Assembly: GCA_035758545.1 (NCBI GenBank)
Contig: DASTWQ010000219.1
Coordinates: forward strand, 1-8,367
Reading direction: 5' to 3'
Length of the DNA: 8,367 nt
From: JAFDVN01 sp035758545
Lineage (GTDB): Bacteria; Acidobacteriota; Holophagae; Holophagales; Holophagaceae
Within the stretch, counting starts at the first letter, position 1; each line of letters opens with the position of its first letter. The position numbers and the translations under genes were made by a program. Positions 1-6,167 of this stretch are shown one piece after another. The notes below the pieces were generated by a model. The model did not search any database. It had not been told where the DNA came from and saw only the letters and a program-made list of their open reading frames with translations.

Positions 1-1
1 G

Positions 2-199
2 ACCGCCACCGCCCCCGACACCCAGGCCCTCGCCGGCCTCCGCCAGCAGGCCCTCGACCGCCTGCGTGAGCTGGAGAGCCACGAATCCCCCAGCCCCAGC
101 CTCTGGGCCTGGGAACTCGCCGGCGGCGACGAGACCCTCGCCGCGCCCCTGGCGGACCTCATCGCCCAGGACCACGCGCGGCTCCGCGGCGAGGCCTGA
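2..199 (+). CDS. C-terminal end of an unrecognised protein (5' truncated by window edge)
   Basis: An open frame enters from the left edge and ends at TGA 197-199, giving the last 65 residues of a protein. The segment starts helical and charged (Q/R/L/E-rich, for example LRQQALDRLRELESHE). A Ser/Pro patch follows, then WAWELAGGDETLAAPL and a closing helix ending RLRGEA. Codons end almost always in G or C, like the neighbouring genes, which supports real coding. No cysteine motif, membrane segment or catalytic signature is visible, and I do not recognise the family. The icd start codon lies 42 nt downstream on the same strand with no obvious promoter or terminator between, so co-transcription is possible. 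Confidence 0.6.
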   Translation, partial: TATAPDTQALAGLRQQALDRLRELESHESPSPSLWAWELAGGDETLAAPLADLIAQDHARLRGEA

Positions 200-232
200 G
201 GCCCGCCCTTCCTTCCAACCCGCTTTGAAACC

Positions 233-236
233 GGAG
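233..236 (+). promoter_or_regulatory. Ribosome binding site deciding the icd start
   Basis: GGAG at 233-236 lies 5 nt before ATG 242. The alternative GTG at 236 would overlap this site and have no ribosome binding site of its own, so the shorter protein beginning MSSRF is preferred. Confidence 0.6.
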
Positions 237-241
237 TGCCT

Positions 242-1699
242 ATGAGCTCCCGCTTCACCCTCACCCCCGACGGCCGCAAACGCGTCACCGTCATCCCCGG
301 CGACGGCATCGGCCCCGAGGTCGTCCACGCCACCCGCCGCATCATCGACGCCACCGGCGTCCGCATCGCCTGGGAGGAGCGCGCCGCCGGCGCCTCCGTC
401 TTCAAGCAGGGCATCGCCACCGGCGTGCCCGACGACACCATCCAGTCCATCCGCGAGACCCGGGTGGCCCTCAAGGGCCCCCTGGAGACGCCCGTGGGCT
501 ACGGCGAGAAGAGCGCCAACGTCACCCTGCGCAAGCTCTTCGAGACCTACGGCAACCTGCGCCCCGTGCGGGAGCTGCCCGGGGTGAAGACCCCCTACAG
601 CGGCCGCGGCATCGACCTGCTGGTGGTGCGCGAGAACGTCGAGGACCTCTACGCCGGCATCGAGCACATGCAGACCCCCGGCGTGGCCCAGTGCCTCAAG
701 CTCATGAGCCGCAAGGGCTGCGAGAAGATCGTGCGGCTGGCCTTCGAGGCCGCCCGGGCCGAGGGCCGGAAGAAGGTCCACTGCGCCACCAAGGCCAACA
801 TCATGAAGCTCACCGAGGGCCTCATGAAGCGCACCTTCGAGGAGGTGGCCAAGGAGTACCCGGACATCGAGGCCCACCACATCATCATCGACAACTGCTG
901 CCACCAGCTGGTTCGCACGCCCGAGCAGTTCGACGTGATCGTCACCTCCAACATGAACGGCGACATCCTGTCGGACCTCACCTCCGGCCTCATCGGCGGC
1001 CTGGGCTTCGCCCCCGGCGCCAACGTCGGCTCCGACGTCGCCATCTTCGAGGCCGTCCATGGCAGCGCGCCCAAGTACGCCGGCAAGGACGTCATCAACC
1101 CCACGGCGGTGCTGCTCTCCGCCCTGATGATGCTCCGCCACCTGGAGGAGTTCGAGGCGGCGGAGGCCATCGAGCACGCCCTGCTGGTGACCCTCGCCGA
1201 GGGCGCCTACACCCGCGACGTGAAGCCCGAGGGCAGCCTCGGCACCACGGCCTTCGCGGACCGGATCATCGCCAACCTGGGCCGCAAGGCCGAGGGCTGG
1301 ACCGTCCGCCGGCACAAGGCCCTGGCGGTGCCGGCCCTGGACGCCCGCGCCGACTTCGTGCGCCCCGGCTCCCGCCGCCTGGCGGGCGTGGACCTCTTCC
1401 TGGAGTCCCCGGAGTCGCCCGAGACCCTGGGCAAGGCCCTGGAGGAGGCCGCCGAGCGCACGCCCTTCCGCCTCAAGATGATCAGCAACCGCGGCACCCG
1501 CGTGTACCCCGATCCCGGCAACCTGCCGGACATGGTGGATCACTGGCGCTGCCGCTTCCTGGTGAAGGACGGGGCCGCCGCCGAGGACGCGGACATCTAC
1601 CGCCTCGCCACCGGCGTGGGCCGGCGCTGGATGCACGTCGAGAAGCTGGAGGAACTGGACGGCCAGCCCGGCTGGACCAAGGCCCAGGGTGAGTCCTAG
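242..1699 (+). CDS. icd: Isocitrate dehydrogenase, long Thermus/Rickettsia-type, probably NADP-dependent
   Basis: Cytosolic TCA-cycle enzyme that oxidatively decarboxylates isocitrate to 2-oxoglutarate. The protein is 485 aa. ATG 242 is preferred to the in-frame GTG at 236 because GGAG at 233-236 sits 5 nt before it. The nucleotide-fold start VTVIPGDGIGPEVV is near the N-terminus. Substrate residues equivalent to E. coli Ser113, Asn115, Arg119, Arg129, Arg153, Tyr160 and Lys230 appear as S91, N93, R97, R107, R130, Y137 and K184. The metal aspartates are D217, D241 and D245. The motif HGSAPKYAG places K278 and Y279 at the positions that favour NADP; NAD enzymes usually have Asp-Ile there. About 145 extra residues (roughly 340-485) form the additional C-terminal domain known in T. 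thermophilus IDH, including FRLKMISNRGT and a closing KAQGES. Family assignment is firm; cofactor preference is inferred from the two residues. The 3' end overlaps the next frame by 11 nt. Confidence 0.95.
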   Translation: MSSRFTLTPDGRKRVTVIPGDGIGPEVVHATRRIIDATGVRIAWEERAAGASVFKQGIATGVPDDTIQSIRETRVALKGPLETPVGYGEKSANVTLRKLFETYGNLRPVRELPGVKTPYSGRGIDLLVVRENVEDLYAGIEHMQTPGVAQCLKLMSRKGCEKIVRLAFEAARAEGRKKVHCATKANIMKLTEGLMKRTFEEVAKEYPDIEAHHIIIDNCCHQLVRTPEQFDVIVTSNMNGDILSDLTSGLIGGLGFAPGANVGSDVAIFEAVHGSAPKYAGKDVINPTAVLLSALMMLRHLEEFEAAEAIEHALLVTLAEGAYTRDVKPEGSLGTTAFADRIIANLGRKAEGWTVRRHKALAVPALDARADFVRPGSRRLAGVDLFLESPESPETLGKALEEAAERTPFRLKMISNRGTRVYPDPGNLPDMVDHWRCRFLVKDGAAAEDADIYRLATGVGRRWMHVEKLEELDGQPGWTKAQGES

Positions 1700-2509
1700 G
1701 ACGCGGGCGGCCCTCGCCACCCGCCACGGCAAGGGGCCCGCGTTCGCGCGGGCCCTTTCGCCGCTGGGGATGGAGGTGGTCCTGGCGGACGCCGTGGACA
1801 CGGACGCCTTCGGCACCTTCTCCGGCGAGCGGCCCCGCACCCGCACCGCCCTCGACACGGCCAGGGCCAAGGCCCGGGCGGCCCTGGGCTCGGGCGCCTG
1901 CGCGATGGGCCTCGCCAGCGAGGGCACCTACGGGCCCCATCCCGAGGCGCCGGTCCTGGTCTGGGGCGAGGAGCTGGCCATTTGCCTGGATCCCGCGCGG
2001 GACCTGGAGGTCATCGGGCGGCACCGGGGCCCCGCGCCCTTCGCCTGGACCCGGCGCCTCCGGGACCCGGCGGGCCTTGCCGCCTTAGAGCCCCCGTCGG
2101 CGGCGCCCTTCGTCGCCTCCCCAGCCTTGGCGGCATCCCCCGGCCGGACCTCGGCGTGCGGAAGGCGCTCACCCTGGCGGAGCTCCCCGCCGCCTGGAAG
2201 GCCCTGGACCAGGGCGAAGGCCTCTGGCTCCAGGCGGAGCTCCGGGCCCATCTCAATCCGGACCGTATGGCGGCGGTGGCGGCCGCGGCAGCGGACCTGG
2301 CCCGGCGCCTCGCGACCCCCTGCCCCGCCTGCCGGGCGCCGGGCTTCGGCCCCGAGGCGCCCGTGGCGGGCCGCCCCTGCCACGCCTGCGGCGGCCCCAC
2401 CGCCCTGCCCCTCATCCTCCGGGACGCCTGCCCGGCCTGCGGCCACGAAGGCCTCCGCCCCCTCGCCCTGAAGGCCGATCCGCGGCATTGCCCGGAGTGC
2501 AATCCGTAA
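1689..2509 (+). pseudogene. DUF6671-type zinc-ribbon protein gene, frameshifted
   Basis: Two overlapping frames together rebuild one protein of about 273 aa. The first frame starts at GTG 1689, with AAGG at 1679-1682, and carries LATRHGKGPAF, DTDAFGTFSGE and LASEGTYGPHP, which I recall as the conserved N-terminal blocks of DUF6671. From about 2090-2117 the similarity moves to the frame ending at TAA 2507-2509, with LPSLGGIPRPD, RAHLNPDRM and four Cys pairs (CPAC, CHAC, CPAC, CPEC, then CNP) that look like two zinc ribbons. The frame change equals one missing base. The C-runs at 2091-2095 and 2119-2122 are candidate sites, and one extra C at 2091-2095 would restore a continuous reading. No canonical slippery heptamer is visible. 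The function of the family is unknown to me. A decayed gene or a sequencing/assembly error are both possible; conserved codon choice on both sides of the break suggests a recent event or an error. Confidence 0.7.
1731..1758 (+). terminator. Strong TTCG-loop hairpin just after icd, possible intrinsic terminator
   Basis: Bases 1731-1742 pair with 1747-1758 around a TTCG loop. This gives 12 bp including one G-T wobble, with nine consecutive Watson-Crick pairs in the centre (GGGCCCGCG with CGCGGGCCC). It begins 32 nt after the icd stop and ends in TTT, though those bases are part of the stem and no longer T-tract follows. It lies inside codons of the DUF6671 frame (GKGPAFARAL), so it could be a terminator or attenuator, or a by-product of GC-rich coding. 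Confidence 0.4.
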
Positions 2510-2523
2510 GAGTCAATGGAGTT

Positions 2524-2550
2524 TGAAGGAGGGCTGATCCCGTCCCTTCA
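2524..2550. terminator. Imperfect hairpin between convergent genes, candidate bidirectional terminator
   Basis: TGAAGG 2524-2529 pairs with CCTTCA 2545-2550, and GGG 2531-2533 pairs with CCC 2539-2541. The two helices are separated by an A opposite GTC, and the loop is CTGAT. It sits in the 44-nt gap between the convergent DUF6671 gene and the minus-strand 192-aa gene, where a shared terminator would be expected. Neither side has a good T-tract, so the call is tentative. Confidence 0.35.
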
Positions 2551-2553
2551 CCT

Positions 2554-3132
2554 CTATTGTTCATCCTCAAGCCTCAATGGCGTCCGGGTCCATTCGAAGG
2601 AACGTAGGACTTCCGCGGCCTGGGCATCGAATTCCATCTGGTAGTGGTGCTCATGCGGCGAAGGGATCACGACATCTCCCTCCACGAACCCCATCTTCTG
2701 GAGACACGCCAAGTAGGCCTCCAGGTCTCCATAGGCATAGAGGAGATCATGGCGATCCCAGACCAGGGTCGCGCCCATGGAAGGGGCATGGACCCAGAGG
2801 TCAAATCGGGCATCCCCAGTTAGGAATCCTGAGAACTCGTGGAGGAACCAGAGCACCTGCGCCCGGTGTAGCTCGGGACTCTGGTAGCGCCCAGGCTCTC
2901 CCTCCCCGCGGGGGGTATGGAAAACATAGAGAAGGAGCACAGGCTCCTCAAGGGAGTCCACGAGTCGGGAGATCACATCCGGATCCCCAGCAGGAATCCC
3001 GGCGCAAATTCGTGGGGAACCGCTGGAAGCCGATTCGATGCGATAGGTCCTTGCATGGACATGGTCCTGCCACACCCCATCCAGAAGGGACCTGATCTTT
3101 CTCCGTTCCGGCCGCTCGATCCGAAGGTTCAC
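2554..3132 (-). CDS. Hypothetical protein, 192 aa, translationally coupled to polA
   Basis: The gene starts at GTG 3132-3130 and stops at TAG 2556-2554. The start is supported by GGAGG (minus strand; plus positions 3137-3141) 4 nt upstream. Its GTG overlaps the polA stop in the 4-nt arrangement GTGA, a typical sign of translational coupling. The protein looks soluble: no signal peptide or membrane span, a charged N-terminus (RIERPERRKIRSLLDG), a hydrophobic strand EEPVLLLYVFH near the middle, a WFLHEFSGFL segment, and a His-rich stretch SPHEHHYQMEF near the C-terminus. I do not recognise the family and assign no function. Sampled lines give about 57-60% GC against about 70% for polA and icd, with more A/T-ending codons. 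This suggests later acquisition into the polA unit. Confidence 0.8.
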   Translation of the reverse strand: MNLRIERPERRKIRSLLDGVWQDHVHARTYRIESASSGSPRICAGIPAGDPDVISRLVDSLEEPVLLLYVFHTPRGEGEPGRYQSPELHRAQVLWFLHEFSGFLTGDARFDLWVHAPSMGATLVWDRHDLLYAYGDLEAYLACLQKMGFVEGDVVIPSPHEHHYQMEFDAQAAEVLRSFEWTRTPLRLEDEQ

Positions 3133-5939
3133 TTCGCCTCCAGCCAGCTCTTCCCGCTGCGGACCTCCGCGGCGAGCTGGACGCCGAGGGGGCCGAGGTC
3201 GTCGGCGCCCTCCATGGCCTCCCGGAGCAGGGCCGAGGCGGCCTCCAGCTCCTCCGGCGGCGCCTCGACGAGGAGCTCGTCGTGGACCTGCAGGAGCAGG
3301 CGGGCCCGCAGCTTCTCCCGTTTCAGGGCGGCGTGCAGGCGCACCATGGCGCGGCGCATGAGGTCCGCGGCGGTGCCCTGGACGACGGTGTTCACCGCCT
3401 CCCGCAGGCCCTGGGCGCGGAGCATCTGGTTGGGGCTCTCCAGCTCGGCGATGCGGCGGATGCGGCCCCAGTGGGTGCGGACGAGGCCCTCCGCCAGGGC
3501 CTTCTCCTTGGTGGCCTCGATCCAGGCGGCGACCCTCGGCATGCGCTCGAAGTAGCGCTCGATGAAGGCCTTCGCCTCCTTCTGGCTGATGCCCAGGGAG
3601 GCCGCGAGGGCGAAGGCTCCCTGCCCGTAGAGGAGACCGAAGTTCACCGCCTTGGCCTTGGCGCGGTCGTCGGAAGAGACCTCCTCCATGGGCAGGTTGT
3701 TCACCTCGGCGGCGGTGCGGCGGTGGATGTCCTCGCCCCGCTCGAAGGCGCCCAGCAGCACCGGATCCTCCGCCAGGGCGGCGACGACCCGCAGCTCGAT
3801 CTGGCTGTAGTCCGCGTCCAGCAGCACCCAGCCGGGCTCCGGCACGAAGGCGCCGCGGATGGCCCGGCCCTCCTCGGTGCGGATGGGGATGTTCTGCAGG
3901 TTGGGGTCGCTGGAGGCCAGGCGCCCGGAGCTGACGGCGGCCTGGTGCAGCCGGGTGTGCACCCGGCCCGTGACGGGGTTCACCATCAGCGGCAGGGCCT
4001 CCACGTAGGTGCCGAGGAGCTTCTGCATCTGGCGGTGCTGGATGAGGGCCTTGGCGATCTCGGCGCCGTGGTCCTCCGCCAGCTCCTGGAGCACGTCCTC
4101 GTCGGTGCTCGGGGCCTTGGTCTTGCCCGTGCGCTTCAGCACCGGCAGGCCCAGCTTGTCGTAGAGGATGCGGCCAAGCTGGGCCGGGCTGTTGAGGTTG
4201 AAGGCCTCCCCCGCCAGCTCCGTCACCTTCGCCGCGGCCTCGTCCCGGAGCTGGCGCATGCGGGCGCCGAGCCGCTCCAGCTCCCCGGTGTCGAGGCGGA
4301 TGCCGTCCAGCTCCAGCTGGGCCAGGACCTCCACCAGCGGCAGGTCCACCTCGGCGTAGAGCCGCTGGAGCTGGGAATCCGTCAGCCGGGCCTTGAGGGT
4401 GTCGCAGAGCCGAAGGGCCAGGTCCGCGTCCTCGGCGGCGTACTGCACCGCGTGGTCGAAGTCGGCCTCGTCGAAGCGCTTCTGGGCCTTGCCCTTCCCC
4501 ACCACCTCCTCGAAGGCGATGGGCCGCGTGTCGAGCCAGCGGGCGCTGAGGTCGTCCAGGTTGTGCCGCAGGGTGGAATCCAGCAGGTAGCTGAGCACCA
4601 TGCTGTCGTCGGCGATGCCGCGCACCGGCAGGCCGTGGCGGGCGAGCACCTGCAGGTCGTACTTGAGGTTCTGGCCGGTCTTCTGGACCGCGGGGTCCGC
4701 GAGGAGGGGCGCGAGGATCCGCCGGACCTCGGCGAAGGGCAGGTTGCGCGGATCCAGGTGGGGCTTCAGCTCCTCCCAGAAGGCCGCGGCGTCGCCCTGG
4801 AGATCCAGCAGGGATTCCGGCAGGCCCGACTCCGGCAGCAGGCCCGGCAGGGCCCCTTCGGCGTCCTTCGCCGCGGGCTTGAGGTGGGCCAGGGGCACGT
4901 AGAGGCCCTCGTTGGGCTTCCAGGCCAGGGAGAGTCCCACCAGGTGGCCCCGGGTGGCGTCGAGGGTCGTGGTCTCCGTGTCGAGGCCGAAGCGGCCGGC
5001 CTTCCGGATCTCCGCCACCGCCGCCTCCAGGTCCGCGAGGGAACCCGCGTGTCGGTAGGTGCGGGCGGTGCCCGAGGCCTCCGCCGTGGCGGTGAACTCC
5101 TTGGTGAGGGTCTGGAAGCCGAGCTGCTTGAAGGCGGCCCGGGCCTTCTCCGCGTCGAGGCCGGGGTAGGCCAGCCGGTCCGGCGAGGTGGGCAGCTGAA
5201 GGTCCGTCACGACGGTCACCAGGCGCTTCGTAAGGTCCAGCCAGCCGGACTCGGGATCCTTCGCGGTCGCGAGGCCCTCCCGCTGCTTGGGCTTCAGCTC
5301 CTCCAGGTGCGCGAGGACGCCCTCCAGGCTGCCGTACTTCTCCAGGAGCTGGGCGGCGCCCTTCTCGCCGATGCCCGGCACGCCCTTCACGTTGTCCGAG
5401 GCGTCGCCGAGCAGGGTCAGGTAGTCCACCACCTGCTCCGGGTAGACGCCCATGCGGGCTTTCACGCCCTCACGGTCGTGCCAGATCTCGCCGTCCTTGG
5501 TGTTGAGGACCTTGATGTCCGCGCCGTCGTCCACCAGCTGGAGCAGGTCCTTGTCCGGGCTGACGATGACCGCCGGCAGCCCGTGGCCCGCCGCCTGCCG
5601 GGCGAGGGTGCCCATGACGTCGTCCGCCTCGTAGCCGTGCAGCTCCACGATTGGGATGTTCATGGCCTCGATGAGTTCGCGGATGAGGGGGATCTGGGGC
5701 CGCAGCTCCTCGGGCATCTCCGCCCGGTTGGCCTTGTAGTCGGGGTAGATCTGGTGCCGGAAGGTGGGCTCCGGGGTGTCGAAGACCGCCGCGATGTGGG
5801 TCGGCCGGTGCTTCTCCAGCAGCTGCAGCGCGATCCGCGCGAAGGTGTAGGCCGCCCCGTTCTTCAGCCGCGGATTGGCGAAGTGCGAGCGAAAGATGAA
5901 GGCGAAGGTGTCGAGGAGATAAAGGCGCTGCTCAGCCAT
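3129..5939 (-). CDS. polA: DNA polymerase I
   Basis: Repair and Okazaki-fragment-processing polymerase, 936 aa, close to the 928 of E. coli. The start at ATG 5939-5937 is supported by GGAGG (plus 5946-5950) 6 nt upstream. An in-frame extension to 6107 is rejected because it translates low-complexity Ser/Pro sequence out of frame over a polA-like repeat. The N-terminal 5'-3' exonuclease shows LYLLDTFAF (D10), YKANRAEMPEEL, GYEADD (D106, D107), SPDKD (D129, D131) and GDASDNVKGVPGIGEKGA (D179, D182). The 3'-5' proofreading domain has all three motifs: LDTETT (D320, E322), GQNLKYDL (D428) and YAAEDAD (Y500, D504), so proofreading is probably active, unlike in Taq. The polymerase domain has motif A DYSQIELR (D710), motif B RAKAKAVNFGLLYG (R759, K763, F767, Y771) and motif C QVHDELL (H886, D887). 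It overlaps the downstream gene by 4 nt. The leader upstream is unusual. Confidence 0.97.
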   Translation of the reverse strand: MAEQRLYLLDTFAFIFRSHFANPRLKNGAAYTFARIALQLLEKHRPTHIAAVFDTPEPTFRHQIYPDYKANRAEMPEELRPQIPLIRELIEAMNIPIVELHGYEADDVMGTLARQAAGHGLPAVIVSPDKDLLQLVDDGADIKVLNTKDGEIWHDREGVKARMGVYPEQVVDYLTLLGDASDNVKGVPGIGEKGAAQLLEKYGSLEGVLAHLEELKPKQREGLATAKDPESGWLDLTKRLVTVVTDLQLPTSPDRLAYPGLDAEKARAAFKQLGFQTLTKEFTATAEASGTARTYRHAGSLADLEAAVAEIRKAGRFGLDTETTTLDATRGHLVGLSLAWKPNEGLYVPLAHLKPAAKDAEGALPGLLPESGLPESLLDLQGDAAAFWEELKPHLDPRNLPFAEVRRILAPLLADPAVQKTGQNLKYDLQVLARHGLPVRGIADDSMVLSYLLDSTLRHNLDDLSARWLDTRPIAFEEVVGKGKAQKRFDEADFDHAVQYAAEDADLALRLCDTLKARLTDSQLQRLYAEVDLPLVEVLAQLELDGIRLDTGELERLGARMRQLRDEAAAKVTELAGEAFNLNSPAQLGRILYDKLGLPVLKRTGKTKAPSTDEDVLQELAEDHGAEIAKALIQHRQMQKLLGTYVEALPLMVNPVTGRVHTRLHQAAVSSGRLASSDPNLQNIPIRTEEGRAIRGAFVPEPGWVLLDADYSQIELRVVAALAEDPVLLGAFERGEDIHRRTAAEVNNLPMEEVSSDDRAKAKAVNFGLLYGQGAFALAASLGISQKEAKAFIERYFERMPRVAAWIEATKEKALAEGLVRTHWGRIRRIAELESPNQMLRAQGLREAVNTVVQGTAADLMRRAMVRLHAALKREKLRARLLLQVHDELLVEAPPEELEAASALLREAMEGADDLGPLGVQLAAEVRSGKSWLEAK

Positions 5940-6042
5940 GGCAAGCCTCCGTGCTGAGCGGCGAGGTCTCGCGTATCCGCGCAGCGGATACCGAGAAGAT
6001 GAACGCGAAGGTGTCGAGGAGGTAGAGGCGCTCTTCGGGCAT
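5932..6042 (-). pseudogene. Duplicated 5' end of polA, forming a 36-codon leader mini-ORF
   Basis: ATG 6042-6040 opens a frame encoding MPEERLYLLDTFAFIF, which matches the true polA start MAEQRLYLLDTFAFIF at 14 of 16 residues. At DNA level 40 of 48 bases agree (5892-5939 against 5995-6042, offset 103 bp). Five of the eight differences are silent third-position changes. After codon 16 the homology stops and the frame reads through a hairpin (SVSAARIRET...), ending at TGA 5934-5932. That stop overlaps the polA start in the context ATGGCTGA. No good ribosome binding site precedes the mini-ORF. It may be a decayed partial duplication, the remnant of an older polA start displaced by an insertion, or a leader peptide translationally coupled to polA. 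The sequence alone does not decide between these. Confidence 0.6.
5961..5996. repeat. Palindromic hairpin in the polA leader
   Basis: GTATCCGC 5973-5980 and GCGGATAC 5984-5991 form a perfect 8-bp stem around GCA. Allowing one bulged C at 5972, TCTCG 5967-5971 also pairs with CGAGA 5992-5996, giving 13 bp in all. An overlapping second palindrome, GCGAG 5961-5965 with CTCGC 5968-5972, would compete with the lower stem. The structure fills the space between the two polA start-like copies and ends 11 nt before the polA GGAGG. Its form resembles a REP-like palindrome or an RNA control element, but I cannot identify a family. Confidence 0.6.
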
Positions 6043-6082
6043 GGAGACAGTATGGCTGGTGCCGATCTAAAGGTGGCGAGGG

Positions 6083-6152
6083 GCGAGGCGGTGAGGTTCG
6101 CAGGCAAGATGAAGGCGGTTCTTCATCCCGCCTTCAGGCCTCATCGCCTCGC
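6083..6152. repeat. Nested inverted repeats between the oxygenase gene and polA; possible terminator
   Basis: The outer arms, 6083-6096 (GCGAGGCGGTGAGG) and 6139-6152 (CCTCATCGCCTCGC), pair over 14 bp with one G-T wobble. An inner perfect 8-bp stem, GAAGGCGG 6111-6118 with CCGCCTTC 6128-6135, sits within them. The block starts 15 nt beyond the stop of the minus-strand oxygenase gene, so it may end that transcript. On the minus strand it is followed after 10 nt only by CTTTAG, a weak T-tract. An alternative partial pairing of GAGGTT near 6093 with AACCTC near 6153-6158 is also possible. Similar GAGGCG-type units recur here, suggesting degenerate repeats. Confidence 0.5.
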
Positions 6153-6167
6153 AACCTCATACCTGCT

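Noticed and set aside
691..1692. Second plus-strand frame within icd
   Set aside because: Arg/Gly/Pro/His-rich out-of-frame translation of a firmly identified gene.
2085..2100. Programmed -1 ribosomal frameshift in the DUF6671 gene
   Set aside because: No X XXY YYZ heptamer fits frame and position, and there is no clear downstream stimulatory structure; an indel or sequence error is simpler.
3282..5957. Long plus-strand open frame antisense to polA
   Set aside because: It is an antisense shadow of a GC-rich gene, rich in Gly/Leu/Val/Gln with no family features, while polA on the other strand has every motif.
5940..6107. 56-residue N-terminal extension of DNA polymerase I
   Set aside because: It is Ser/Pro-rich, reads the duplicated polA start in the wrong frame, and ATG 5939 has a good GGAGG. 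No Pol I needs such an extension.
6083..6158. tRNA-like gene in the structured region (GGTTCGCA resembles a T-loop)
   Set aside because: No acceptor stem, anticodon arm or D-arm can be built in the right order; better explained as inverted repeats.
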